Shown: in pieces, positions 15,339 through 23,105 of the stretch
Numbering within the stretch: the first letter of the stretch is position 1
How the letters are laid out: each line of letters opens with the position of its first letter
IMG/VR virus record: IMGVR_UViG_3300020470_000043
Location: 1-42,416 of that record
Strand: one strand, 5' to 3'
Length of the DNA stretch: 42,416 bases
Source: a virus
The notes under the pieces: model-generated
What the model was told of the DNA's origin: nothing
The model's input: only the letters and a program-made list of their open reading frames with translations
The model's database searches: none
Made by a program: the position numbers and the translations under genes

Positions 15339-16137
15339 AACCTACTACTGCAACTCTTTCAATATCATCTTCTATACATTTAGTACCATATTGTATTTCT
15401 ATAATTTTAAGTGGTTTTTCTGTTTCATTTGATAACATATGCCATTCACCTTGACCAATATGCAAAGATTCATGAGCATTATAAATTCGCTGAAGTTCCA
15501 TATCACTAGAAACATTTAAAGTATATACAGATGCTTTTCCTTCAGAAACAAACCAATGTTCGGCTCTTTCTTTGTGTTTTTGCATACTAAGTCTTTTACC
15601 TGGTTCAACTGTTAATTCTTTAACTTTAACTTCTTTACCAGATTCATGTAGTACTCTATAATAACCCCAAGCTCTTTCTGTTTTTGGTTCTTTCCAATCT
15701 CTCAATATCCAACTACTAGAATTTTTCTTATCACCACCTACGTTCCAAGCAAATTTAACAAATGGGTGATTTGAAAATTTATCATATTCTGGGATATTAG
15801 TTTCATTTCTATCTCCACCATTAGCAAAGATTACTGAATTGCCGTATTCTAATACTAATTCAATTGCTGCATTAGCAGTATTATCGCTATCATCAAATTC
15901 TATAACAGCTCTTACATCTTTTATATTTTCTAATATAGCTTTTCTTTCTTCAAATGGCATAAAGAATCTACCTTTTTTTCTTATGAGCCATTCATCAGAA
16001 TTTAATCCGATAATAAATTTATCACCTAGCTTTTTTGCTTCATTAAAATATGTTGTATGCCCGCTATGGATAGGATCAAATCCTCCAGTTACCAGTACCG
16101 CCGCGGGCTGCGTTACGTTTCCAGTCATATTACTCAT
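15331..16137 (-). CDS. Fusion: cytidylyltransferase domain plus mannose-6-phosphate isomerase-type cupin, 268 aa
   Basis: Residues about 12-145 form a nucleotidyltransferase of the cytidylyltransferase/RfaE type, with GGFDPIHSGH (18-27) as the HxGH motif. Residues about 150-265 resemble the type II mannose-6-phosphate isomerase cupin: WGYYRVLHE, VKELTVEPGKRLSMQKH, RAEHWFVSEGKA and IGQGEWHMLSNE. The two activities usually sit in different proteins. Together they could prepare an activated sugar or sugar-phosphate for the cassette. The catalytic competence of the cupin is not certain. Confidence 0.85.
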   Translation of the reverse strand: MSNMTGNVTQPAAVLVTGGFDPIHSGHTTYFNEAKKLGDKFIIGLNSDEWLIRKKGRFFMPFEERKAILENIKDVRAVIEFDDSDNTANAAIELVLEYGNSVIFANGGDRNETNIPEYDKFSNHPFVKFAWNVGGDKKNSSSWILRDWKEPKTERAWGYYRVLHESGKEVKVKELTVEPGKRLSMQKHKERAEHWFVSEGKASVYTLNVSSDMELQRIYNAHESLHIGQGEWHMLSNETEKPLKIIEIQYGTKCIEDDIERVAVVGYD

Positions 16138-16346
16138 CTAAATGTTTCCACTCCACCAAAATGTTCATCAAAATTATATTCTAATTTACTGATCTGATCT
16201 TTTAATGCTAACTTTTCTCGTTTTAATTGTTTTAGTTTTTCTTTATGAATAGGGTCTCTTGTATGATCTCTTTCCCTTTCCATTTTGGCCACTTTTTTAT
16301 CTAGCTTATTATGTTCTAATCTAAGTTCAGCTAAGCTAAGCTCCAT
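16134..16346 (-). CDS. Small coiled-coil protein, DUF465/YdcH-like, 70 aa
   Basis: A helical hairpin with HNKLDKKVAKMERER and LKQLKREKLALKDQISKLE matches the YdcH-like pattern. It overlaps the fusion gene by 4 nt and has GGAG upstream. It begins the coupled glycan cassette. The role is unknown. Confidence 0.65.
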   Translation of the reverse strand: MELSLAELRLEHNKLDKKVAKMERERDHTRDPIHKEKLKQLKREKLALKDQISKLEYNFDEHFGGVETFR

Positions 16347-16357
16347 TAAAATCTCCT

Positions 16358-16696
16358 TTATTTACTTTTCATTCCGCCCTTATCAAAAGCTGCAAAACCC
16401 ATAAATGCACCAACTATACCAGCTTGTGCTAAGTAAAATAAATTTGATATATCACTCAATAATTGTATTCTTTCATCTGGAATAATAGGAGTAAACATAA
16501 CAGCAGTAAAACCCACCATAGAGCCTAAGGCAACCCATGCCATATTTCTTTGATGCATTTGTTTTCTGTTTTGTCTTTTTACTTCTTCAGCCAATTGATA
16601 ATGTTCCATTTCAGCATCACTAACGACTCCATCGTTATTGATATCTAAATCATTAAATTTCGATCCCTCTTGTAATCTTTTTGCTTTTACTGCCAT
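16358..16696 (-). CDS. Membrane protein with one EF-hand, 112 aa
   Basis: DINNDGVVSDAE (about residues 18-29) is a canonical EF-hand calcium loop on the N-terminal cytosolic or periplasmic side. Two hydrophobic spans follow (AWVALGSMVGFTAVMF and LFYLAQAGIVGAFMGFAAF). Similar EF-hand proteins occur in marine T4-like phages. Its start lies 44 nt inside the upstream gene. The function is unknown; a two-span membrane protein could have a lysis or signalling role. Confidence 0.7.
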   Translation of the reverse strand: MAVKAKRLQEGSKFNDLDINNDGVVSDAEMEHYQLAEEVKRQNRKQMHQRNMAWVALGSMVGFTAVMFTPIIPDERIQLLSDISNLFYLAQAGIVGAFMGFAAFDKGGMKSK

Positions 16697-16886
16697 ATTG
16701 TCCTCGAATTATTTTTGCTATTTCCATTGCTTCATTAAATCCATCACGAAGAGAATTTGATTTATAACCTTCTTCTATAAACCATATGATAGTATCTATA
16801 TCAGATTGATTTGGCATATTAAAATTTTGAGTTATTTCTTCAAATTGATACCTTAAATTAAGAACTTCAGCCTGAGATAATTTCAT
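16653..16886 (-). CDS. Small helical protein, 77 aa
   Basis: It starts MKLSQAEVLNLRYQFEEITQ. No known motif is seen. It overlaps the HAD gene upstream by 20 nt and the EF-hand gene downstream by 44 nt, so the overlap is long on both sides. I do not recognise the family. Confidence 0.6.
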   Translation of the reverse strand: MKLSQAEVLNLRYQFEEITQNFNMPNQSDIDTIIWFIEEGYKSNSLRDGFNEAMEIAKIIRGQYGSKSKKITRGIEI

Positions 16887-17451
16887 ATACGTCCTTCCAG
16901 TTTGACATTAATGGTATTTCACCAGAATCTTCCATCTTGACATGAGGATGTTTCATTAATAATGATTGTAATCCTAATTCTTGGCCAAGTATGGCATTTT
17001 GAACTTTATCTTCGATCCAATAATGGCCTTGATACCAATCAGAATACTTTGATAAGACTTCGTCTTTATCAGCACCTGTATCGAGATAAACAAATTCTTC
17101 GAAGACTTGTTCTCCAAAGATATTCTTTAAATTCATTGTTCTTAATGTCTGAGCATGCGGGTTCATAGATAATGAACTAATTACAATAAATTTGCAACCG
17201 CATTCCTCATGTAACTTTTTTACGTATTTAACTGAGTCGTATAATGGAGGAAGAAATCCTATATTAGCCGACGAATTGAACTGTAAGATATATGGCATTA
17301 TCTCTTCTCGAGACATTTCATATCTAAAAGCTTGGTCATATAATCTAACATCGCCTCTTGCATATACGCCATGTTCTCTCATCATCCAAGCATCAAACGG
17401 GTCTCTCCAATTAAGAAGAACACCATCACAATCTACTAATATCGTATTCAT
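16867..17451 (-). CDS. HAD-family phosphatase, deoxyribonucleotidase-like, 194 aa
   Basis: DCDGVLLNW, with the nucleophile Asp near the N-terminus, and VISSLSMNPHA (motif II Ser) match HAD phosphatases, near 5'(3')-nucleotidases. A later Lys and an acidic WIEDK complete the pattern. The ATG at 17449-17451 overlaps the upstream stop (ATGA) and is preferred over an earlier in-frame start. It may trim nucleotides, or act on sugar-phosphates for the neighbouring glycan genes. Confidence 0.75.
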   Translation of the reverse strand: MNTILVDCDGVLLNWRDPFDAWMMREHGVYARGDVRLYDQAFRYEMSREEIMPYILQFNSSANIGFLPPLYDSVKYVKKLHEECGCKFIVISSLSMNPHAQTLRTMNLKNIFGEQVFEEFVYLDTGADKDEVLSKYSDWYQGHYWIEDKVQNAILGQELGLQSLLMKHPHVKMEDSGEIPLMSNWKDVYEIISG

Positions 17452-17657
17452 GCGACATTCCTTCTTTGAGCGTTCCAAAGACTCGCTATATAATTTCTAA
17501 CTATTTCAAGTTGAAAAGATGACATATCTTTTAAAAGATCAACAGCTATATTTTGTGCTTGTTCACACGTATTAGATTGATCTATTAATTCTTTTACGTA
17601 TACTCTAGAACAAATTTGTTCTTCTGTATCTATTATATAATCTTTCATTTTTGCCAT
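17448..17657 (-). CDS. Small protein, 69 aa, unknown
   Basis: It begins MAKMKDYIIDTEEQICSRVY, with a good AGGAG upstream and a strong early-type promoter at 17691-17719. It is the first gene of the unit leading into the HAD and glycan genes. It is helical, with no motif recognised. Confidence 0.65.
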   Translation of the reverse strand: MAKMKDYIIDTEEQICSRVYVKELIDQSNTCEQAQNIAVDLLKDMSSFQLEIVRNYIASLWNAQRRNVA

Positions 17658-17690
17658 AAAATAACTCCTCTTTTTTTATTTTATAGGTAT

Positions 17691-17719
17691 ATTATACAGC
17701 GAAAAAATCCAAATGTACA
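17691..17719 (-). promoter_or_regulatory. Early-type promoter (TGTACA, 17 bp, TATAAT)
   Basis: -35 TGTACA is at 17714-17719, the spacer is 17 bp, and -10 TATAAT is at 17691-17696 on the minus strand. It shares the exact 19-base block TGTACACGTTTATTTTCAT with the copies at 110 and 37502. It probably serves the 69-aa gene, the HAD gene and perhaps the whole glycan cassette. Confidence 0.8.
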
Positions 17720-17747
17720 CGTTTATTTTCATTTTATATGATTTTTT

Positions 17748-18416
17748 TTAATGAAACATTAATCTTCTATTATATTCATCTCGCGTTTTTATCATTAAAT
17801 CTATCCAATCGTCACGAGTTTCTTTATACATTACTGGATGAAAGTTATCAACATCCATAACAACACGAGTAGCATTACAAGGCATACCTGTACGTTCTTC
17901 CCACATAACTGCATATGCTGCTAATTGAGCAAAATAATTAGGAATATCTGATTTTTTCTTTGGTCTTTTAGATGTTTTAAAATCTATAATAGTAGGTACA
18001 CCATCCCATTCCGCAACACAATCACATGTACCAGCTAATTTTAAATGATCACTATATAATGGTACTTCTGTAGCAAATACTTTAGTAATATGTTTATCTA
18101 ATAAAGGTTTTAAATTTTGAAGAGATTGTTGAATATGAGGCATAAAGTCAGAAGTATCTTCACCGTGTAAATATTTTTCTAAAATTGAATGTACAGCTGT
18201 GCCTCTATTAGCAGCTTGTATTCCAATCTGATTGGCTTTTTCTTCACCAACTCTTGCTTTCCAAGCTCTAATTTTATCTTCATTTATAATACTGAGGACT
18301 GTAGTAACGCTAGGATAAGCATTACCATCAAGAGTGAGATAACGCCTACCATCTTTATATTCAGTACGCTCCAAGTCATCATATCCCATATCAATTTTTT
18401 CATGTATAAACTCCAT
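17748..18416 (-). CDS. PD-(D/E)XK exonuclease, Cas4/RecB-like, 222 aa
   Basis: RGTAVHSILEKYL (about 71-83), GTCDCVAEWDG (about 128-138) with IIDFKTSK (the D-ExK active-site strand), then QLAAYAVMWE, are the RecB/Cas4-like motifs. There is no obvious Cys cluster, so an Fe-S cluster is unlikely. It probably acts in phage DNA repair or recombination. The stop of the FmdB-like gene immediately precedes it. Confidence 0.82.
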   Translation of the reverse strand: MEFIHEKIDMGYDDLERTEYKDGRRYLTLDGNAYPSVTTVLSIINEDKIRAWKARVGEEKANQIGIQAANRGTAVHSILEKYLHGEDTSDFMPHIQQSLQNLKPLLDKHITKVFATEVPLYSDHLKLAGTCDCVAEWDGVPTIIDFKTSKRPKKKSDIPNYFAQLAAYAVMWEERTGMPCNATRVVMDVDNFHPVMYKETRDDWIDLMIKTRDEYNRRLMFH

Positions 18417-18417
18417 A

Positions 18418-18651
18418 TTAAACCTTTATTGTATTTCCTTCACCTGATCTTTTCTTTATTTCTTTTAAATGATCTTTCCATCCATCACTAGTATGTTTAC
18501 TAATGCTACCAACACCACTCACTATTTTTGGTGTAGTTAACATTTGTACTAAGTCAGGATCACCATTTAACATTTCTTGTAATTCTTTCCAATTACAAAA
18601 AACCTCTGTTATTTCTTGTGATTTTTTATTACGCAGCTTGTATGTCGGCAC
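18418..18651 (-). CDS. FmdB-like/MPTY protein of T4-like phages, 77 aa, GTG start
   Basis: From the GTG at 18649-18651 the protein reads MPTYKLRNKKSQEITEVF (fMet replacing Val), the typical start of this marine T4-like phage family. The Shine-Dalgarno-like GGAAAGGA lies about 8 nt upstream. Later parts (WKELQEMLNGDPDLVQML, PKIVSGVG, GWKDHLKEIKK) also fit. An upstream ATG in the frame would give a 34-aa extension without family support. The family resembles FmdB regulators, but here it lacks the zinc-binding cysteines. It overlaps the upstream gene by 23 nt. Confidence 0.8.
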   Translation of the reverse strand: MPTYKLRNKKSQEITEVFCNWKELQEMLNGDPDLVQMLTTPKIVSGVGSISKHTSDGWKDHLKEIKKRSGEGNTIKV

Positions 18652-19204
18652 CTTGATATCCTTTCCACCAATCTGGAGCTTTACGACCCCATTCCCACTT
18701 CGCAAATGGTTTTGCAATATGATAATAATTACGATATGCTTGCACAGCATCACTTTCTACTTTACAATCTGGATAATGAGACATTGCTTGAGCAAATTCA
18801 GTTAATCCAATATCACGCATATTCTTTGGAGGATCTTTAAGTAATTTACCTAATTTATCCCATGTTGCATGAATTTTATTACGTCTAAATTGATATTCTT
18901 TGGCCATACCTCTAAAATGTTCAAAGTGCCATTCATAATTTGAAACTGATTTTGCAGTCCATGTAGTACATGGATGATATTTGTGTACAGCAAGATAATA
19001 TAATTCATCTCGCTCATCACCAAATGTATAATATGTTTGAGTTGTTTTACCAGATTTAGATTTACGTTTTTCTGGTATGCCATCTAACATACGATGTACG
19101 GTACTAAGCATTTGTGCAGATTCTACAATCATTTTTGGTATATGTTTGTCGCATAGCATAGTAGCTGCAGTATATGGATCTTTGTGTAAAATAAATATAT
19201 TCAT
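18629..19204 (-). CDS. Conserved phage protein of unknown function, 191 aa
   Basis: It begins MNIFILHKDPYTAATMLCDK and contains KYHPCTTW and, near the end, PFAKWEWGRKAPDWW, as in conserved proteins of T4-like phages. I cannot name a reaction; a link to pyrimidine-dimer glycosylases has been suggested for similar N-termini but no catalytic residue confirms it. A promoter ends 7 nt before the ATG, so the message may be leaderless. Confidence 0.75.
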   Translation of the reverse strand: MNIFILHKDPYTAATMLCDKHIPKMIVESAQMLSTVHRMLDGIPEKRKSKSGKTTQTYYTFGDERDELYYLAVHKYHPCTTWTAKSVSNYEWHFEHFRGMAKEYQFRRNKIHATWDKLGKLLKDPPKNMRDIGLTEFAQAMSHYPDCKVESDAVQAYRNYYHIAKPFAKWEWGRKAPDWWKGYQGADIQAA

Positions 19205-19210
19205 AATTAT

Positions 19211-19239
19211 ATTATACTACGTTTTTAAAATAAAGTAAA
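19211..19239 (-). promoter_or_regulatory. Early-type promoter (TTTACT, 17 bp, TATAAT), leaderless layout
   Basis: The minus strand has CGTTTACT (-35 TTTACT at 19234-19239), 17 bp, then TATAAT at 19211-19216. This equals the T4 early consensus GTTTACT. The ATG of the 191-aa gene begins 7 nt past the -10. Confidence 0.75.
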
Positions 19240-19242
19240 CGG

Positions 19243-19737
19243 TTAAATTCTAGGAAGTCTATCTCTAGGTACATCATTATCGTATACACCAGTTAAATCG
19301 GGATTTCCAGTAGTTAATCCTGGAAATGCTTCTTCTACAATTGCTCTAGTTATACCTTCTGGTTTTTTCTTATTAATCATATTAATAACTACTTTAGCAT
19401 CTTCTGGGTGAATACCTTCTAACAAACCAATAAAAAGACTTTCTCTTTTTACCACACTTAATTTATCACCGGGTCCGCCTTTAAAGAAATTTCTAAATTG
19501 AGTGTTTTGTCTATGTAAATTTGTTGGAGCATTATGCGGATCTGAAGGTTTATATGGAGGTTCACCTAATGGAAGATTCCATTCTACATTTTCGTCAAAT
19601 GTTCCACCTAGCACATCTTTTAATGCCCAAGATTCATTTTTTCTAAGTATAGCTATCTTATCATTTTTAGCTCTACTTTTTCTTACTTTATCTAATATTT
19701 CAAATATATCTAATCTTAATTTATTAACTGGAGCCAT
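19243..19737 (-). CDS. DUF6433-like protein, 164 aa
   Basis: KRESLFIGLLEGIHPEDAKV (about 103-122) with INMINKKKPEGITRAIVEEAFPG is a pattern found in conserved proteins of marine T4-like phages. No enzymatic motif is visible. It is separated by 3 nt from the GIY-YIG gene upstream. Confidence 0.7.
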   Translation of the reverse strand: MAPVNKLRLDIFEILDKVRKSRAKNDKIAILRKNESWALKDVLGGTFDENVEWNLPLGEPPYKPSDPHNAPTNLHRQNTQFRNFFKGGPGDKLSVVKRESLFIGLLEGIHPEDAKVVINMINKKKPEGITRAIVEEAFPGLTTGNPDLTGVYDNDVPRDRLPRI

Positions 19738-19740
19738 AAT

Positions 19741-20163
19741 TTATTTCCTTCTTATATGTTTTGAATGAATTTTACAACCAATAAATTCATTATAGTAATC
19801 ATCGCTTAATAATACATCATTTTCAAATTGCAGTTTAGCTTCGTAATAAGACATTTCTCCTTTTGTCTTACAAAGTTTAAGTATTACTCTTTCGTAATTA
19901 CTTGTCCCTTTTCGTTCAACGAGTATCTGAACTTCTTTATTTGATCCATAATATTCTTTCCAATCTGATTCGACTCTTGTTTTAACTCGCCGTTTTCTCT
20001 TAGAATTTTTTGGTAATGTTTTAGGCCGCCAGAAGTTCTTTTTACCGATATATTTCTTGTTTGTATCCAATTCTCTGATGACATATACGAACCCTTGGTA
20101 ATCTTCGGGTGTATTATCGAATTGCTTATCATTATATAACCAAACCATATAAGTATATATCAT
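19741..20163 (-). CDS. GIY-YIG nuclease-like protein, SegE type, 140 aa
   Basis: GFVYVIRELDTNKKYIGKKNF (split as GFVYVI and KKYIGKK) is the GIY-YIG core, and SDWKEYYGSN follows as in the phage SegE family. Start at 20161-20163 overlaps the zinc-ribbon stop (ATGA); a second ATG (MVWLYND) lies 15 nt in. It may be a free-standing homing-type endonuclease or a repurposed phage nuclease. Confidence 0.78.
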   Translation of the reverse strand: MIYTYMVWLYNDKQFDNTPEDYQGFVYVIRELDTNKKYIGKKNFWRPKTLPKNSKRKRRVKTRVESDWKEYYGSNKEVQILVERKGTSNYERVILKLCKTKGEMSYYEAKLQFENDVLLSDDYYNEFIGCKIHSKHIRRK

Positions 20164-20306
20164 TCGTCATAATCTATTCCTATATCATCCATTACTGATT
20201 CTGGTTCAACTCTACGTCCACACATCGGACAATATTCAGGTATAGAATCTGCTTTAACTTCAGTTTCTTCACCGCATTCTTGGCATTCTATTAAATATTC
20301 ATCCAT
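20160..20306 (-). CDS. Small zinc-ribbon protein, 48 aa
   Basis: Two CxxC pairs (CQEC at residues 8-11 and CPMC at about 26-29) form a likely zinc ribbon, followed by an acidic tail. It overlaps the glutaredoxin gene by 8 nt and the GIY-YIG gene by 3 nt. It sits in the NrdJ-glutaredoxin unit, so a role near nucleotide metabolism or transcription is possible but unproven. Confidence 0.65.
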   Translation of the reverse strand: MDEYLIECQECGEETEVKADSIPEYCPMCGRRVEPESVMDDIGIDYDE

Positions 20307-20577
20307 GAGTTGCTGGATTCCCTACTGGTAATTCCCAAATTCTTTTTTCGAGTTCATTATAACCACCAATATATTCTTCACCAAAAAAGACTGCTGGTAC
20401 AGATTTAATATTAGGAAAGTCTTCCATAAACTTTACTCGTGAAATATCTTTGCCTATAATCTTATTATCATATTCAACACCATAATAATCTAAAGTATTT
20501 TTTGCAGCAATACAAAAATTACAAACCGGTTCTTCTCTAGTATAAAGTAAAACTCTTCCAAAATTAACCGTTCCCAT
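20299..20577 (-). CDS. Glutaredoxin, dithiol CNFC, 92 aa
   Basis: The active site CNFC is at residues 19-22, with the cis-Pro in SVPAVFF and the IGGYNEL glutathione-binding region. It probably reduces the class II ribonucleotide reductase encoded directly upstream. The two genes share one base (20577). Confidence 0.88.
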   Translation of the reverse strand: MGTVNFGRVLLYTREEPVCNFCIAAKNTLDYYGVEYDNKIIGKDISRVKFMEDFPNIKSVPAVFFGEEYIGGYNELEKRIWELPVGNPATHG

Positions 20578-22502
20578 TATATTTCACATCCGCCTGCAGT
20601 ACAAGCTAATTCCTGCGATGCTATAGTTGTATCTTCTTTTTCATATTCAGCTAATTTACTCCAATCAACTTCTTTTGGCATTTGAGCAAATAGTGCACTA
20701 AATTCGTCATGTGTACAATCTTGATACGGAGCTTGTTGATATGTATGATCGCTAAATGGTAAAAATGAAACACCTGACATCCAATCAAAGTTTTTATAAA
20801 CCCAAGCGCCCACATCCATCCATTCACTTTCTTTAACAGAAATAGTAACAGATGGTTTATGCTCACACCAATATTTTTGATAAGTTAACCAATGTTCTAG
20901 TTGATCAATTGCACCCATATCTGTTCTAAAGATTGCTTTTTTATCAACTTTCATTGGAAATGAAAATACTGCAGTATGACTTGGATTCATTATATCATCT
21001 TCAACTGGAAAACCAACGTCTGCCATCATTTTTGTAAGTGGATCCTTTTTATCTCCACGAACAGTTCTTATATAATATGGATTATGTCTAGCATGAATAC
21101 CAGAAGCAGCATCAGTTAATTGTGATACAGTACCAGATGGTTTAACACAAGTAATAGCAGCAGATTGAGGTATTCCAATCATATCAGCAAATTTCTTATT
21201 TGTATCAATTGCTCTTTGTTTTAATCTAGTTAATGTTTCCTTTAGGTTTTTATTCTTTGAACTTGTTATAGGAGAATCCATTATACCAGTTAAAGATACT
21301 CCGAGCAATCTTTCTTCTTCACAATTCTTATTCCATTCTTTACTAACATATCTAAAATTAGTTAAAGTAGATTGTATAGTACCAAGTATTGTTGCTAGTT
21401 CTATTTTTTCTAGTAATGATTCTTCTGTATCAGTTGCTCTAATAACAACTTCAGATAAATTACAAAATTCTCTGTCTCTTAAAATAATTTCAGAACATGG
21501 ATTAGTACCAAAATCGTATCCCGTAGTTTTTCTTCGACCATTTCTTTCTGCTTGTTTTGTAGCAGATTCACGATTGAATATGCCTCTTTCACCTGATTTT
21601 GAATCATATAAAGCTTTCCATTCGTCCATAAAGATTCCAATATCAGGAGTTTCTTTATATGCTGCAGAGTTGTTGGCTAATGCTCTTTGACCTTCTGTAT
21701 TCCACCATTGACCAGCTTTTGCATGTCGCATTCTGTCGTCAGAGAGATTTGATAGTGAAATCAGCGCAGATCTTCTAACACCGCCAACAACAACTATTTC
21801 GGCAATCTTACAAACTATATCATGACACTCAATAGAAGTTAATTTTCTACCAGGAGAACCTTGAAATTTTTCTACTGTAAATCTAAATAGACCATCTAAT
21901 GGTTCAGGACCAGATGCTCGACCGCCAAATGTTTTAAGAGGTGTTCCTGCAGGTCTTAACTTTGATAAATCCCAAGTTGGTATTTGTCCAGAATACAACA
22001 TAGCTATAAGTTCTTTATAAGCTTTAGCCCAACCTAATTTAGAATCTGCTACTGATATAATTGTATCAGTTTTAAAAAATTCTTCAGCCACTTTAGGTAA
22101 TTGAGAAACTTCTTGTCGTTCTACTGAAAATCCTACTCCGGTTCCATTCATTAAAATATATAATATTTCATCGAAAGCTTGAACTCTATTAACAGCCACA
22201 TAAGAACAATTATATCCTGCTATATTTTCTTTTTTTAATGCTTCACCTGCAGTCATAAGACATCTCATTGAAGGCATTATTTTACAATCTAAAACTGCTT
22301 GTTCTAATTTATTTCTTAATTCGGGCTTTAATTTATATTTGTGCATCTCCATTAGATGCTCTTCAAAAAAATTAAAATATCTTTCGATAGTTTCTGACCA
22401 AGTTTCTCTTCTATTTTCTTCTGGTAACCATCTTGAATATCTGGATAAATGTATAAATTCTTGGTATAAAGTTGGCAAATGATTATTGCGGCTGACGGAC
22501 AT
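20577..22502 (-). CDS. nrdJ: Adenosylcobalamin-dependent class II ribonucleotide reductase, 641 aa
   Basis: It shows YNCSYV (C99), NGTGVGFSVE, NPCSEI (334-339, with active-site C336 and E338), EFCNLSEV, and a C-terminal ACTAGGC (C634/C639) redox pair. These fit the monomeric B12-dependent reductase type. It makes deoxynucleotides for phage DNA without oxygen and without a second subunit. Use of B12 would tie infection to host cobalamin. The ATG at 22500-22502 has AGAGGTG upstream, so the earlier in-frame GTG is not needed. The promoter is at 22556-22584. Confidence 0.92.
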   Translation of the reverse strand: MSVSRNNHLPTLYQEFIHLSRYSRWLPEENRRETWSETIERYFNFFEEHLMEMHKYKLKPELRNKLEQAVLDCKIMPSMRCLMTAGEALKKENIAGYNCSYVAVNRVQAFDEILYILMNGTGVGFSVERQEVSQLPKVAEEFFKTDTIISVADSKLGWAKAYKELIAMLYSGQIPTWDLSKLRPAGTPLKTFGGRASGPEPLDGLFRFTVEKFQGSPGRKLTSIECHDIVCKIAEIVVVGGVRRSALISLSNLSDDRMRHAKAGQWWNTEGQRALANNSAAYKETPDIGIFMDEWKALYDSKSGERGIFNRESATKQAERNGRRKTTGYDFGTNPCSEIILRDREFCNLSEVVIRATDTEESLLEKIELATILGTIQSTLTNFRYVSKEWNKNCEEERLLGVSLTGIMDSPITSSKNKNLKETLTRLKQRAIDTNKKFADMIGIPQSAAITCVKPSGTVSQLTDAASGIHARHNPYYIRTVRGDKKDPLTKMMADVGFPVEDDIMNPSHTAVFSFPMKVDKKAIFRTDMGAIDQLEHWLTYQKYWCEHKPSVTISVKESEWMDVGAWVYKNFDWMSGVSFLPFSDHTYQQAPYQDCTHDEFSALFAQMPKEVDWSKLAEYEKEDTTIASQELACTAGGCEI

Positions 22503-22555
22503 TAGCACCTCTAGTTTTAAATTTTCTGATTTTATTATTGGTAGTCTTATATATG

Positions 22556-22584
22556 ATTATAACACATATAAAAGTGAATGTACA
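22556..22584 (-). promoter_or_regulatory. Early-type promoter (TGTACA, 17 bp, TATAAT) for nrdJ
   Basis: -35 TGTACA is at 22579-22584, the spacer is 17 bp, and -10 TATAAT is at 22556-22561 on the minus strand. This leaves a leader of about 45 nt with a Shine-Dalgarno sequence before the ATG at 22502. Confidence 0.78.
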
Positions 22585-22593
22585 CGTAAAAAA

Positions 22594-22803
22594 TTAAAAA
22601 TATTTTTTTAACATTTCAATACGATCATTGGCCATGGCCATTTTATCTAATTCAGCTATAATAGCTTCTGTTATATCAGAATGTTCACCTATACCTGCAG
22701 GCATAGTCTTATATACTTCAATATTAGCTTTATGAACTGCGACTTGTCCTTCTGCTTGTAATCTACACGCTTCTAATAATTGTTCTCCAACTTTCATTTC
22801 CAA
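22594..22803 (-). CDS. Small helical protein, 69 aa
   Basis: It starts MEMKVGEQLLEACRLQAEGQ and is all helical, with no membrane segment. It overlaps the membrane protein gene upstream by 10 nt. It could start at either of the two close Met codons. Function unknown. Confidence 0.6.
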   Translation of the reverse strand: MEMKVGEQLLEACRLQAEGQVAVHKANIEVYKTMPAGIGEHSDITEAIIAELDKMAMANDRIEMLKKYF

Positions 22804-23105
22804 TTTTCCCTTTCATTAAATAAATATGGATTAGTTTCTAATTCATGTATTCTAACTTCTAAATCATCTATTTTTTTAGTTATATGAGGATATTTTTTTC
22901 TCCAAGCATCTTCGGGTTGTTGAAGCCAGGTCCATCCCCATCTATTAACTAAATAGTTGATTGTTAAATCTACTTTAGCATAAGTCCATAAACCTATACG
23001 TGTTGTAGATATATATGCAACGAATATAGCTCCAAATATAGAACCTGCTATTGCTGTATATATCCATAAGCGATCACTCGCCATTCTTTCAATCATTTCC
23101 CACAT
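22794..23105 (-). CDS. Single-span membrane protein with coiled-coil tail, 103 aa
   Basis: A hydrophobic span at about residues 16-34 (YTAIAGSIFGAIFVAYIS) is followed by a Trp-rich segment and a helical, charged C-terminus (KKIDDLEVRIHELETN). It is directly joined to the lipase gene (one shared base). The layout suggests a membrane partner for the lipase or a lysis component. Confidence 0.65.
   Translation of the reverse strand: MWEMIERMASDRLWIYTAIAGSIFGAIFVAYISTTRIGLWTYAKVDLTINYLVNRWGWTWLQQPEDAWRKKYPHITKKIDDLEVRIHELETNPYLFNERENWK

Noticed and set aside
18652-18753. N-terminal extension of the FmdB-like protein from an upstream ATG
   Set aside because: The extension lies wholly within the upstream gene in another frame and breaks the MPTY start typical of the family. 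The GTG at 18649-18651 with a Shine-Dalgarno-like sequence is better.
19741-20163. Active homing endonuclease insertion (mobile element)
   Set aside because: The GIY-YIG protein is coupled by overlap to its neighbours and shows no intron, split gene or repeat around it, so there is no evidence for a mobile element.
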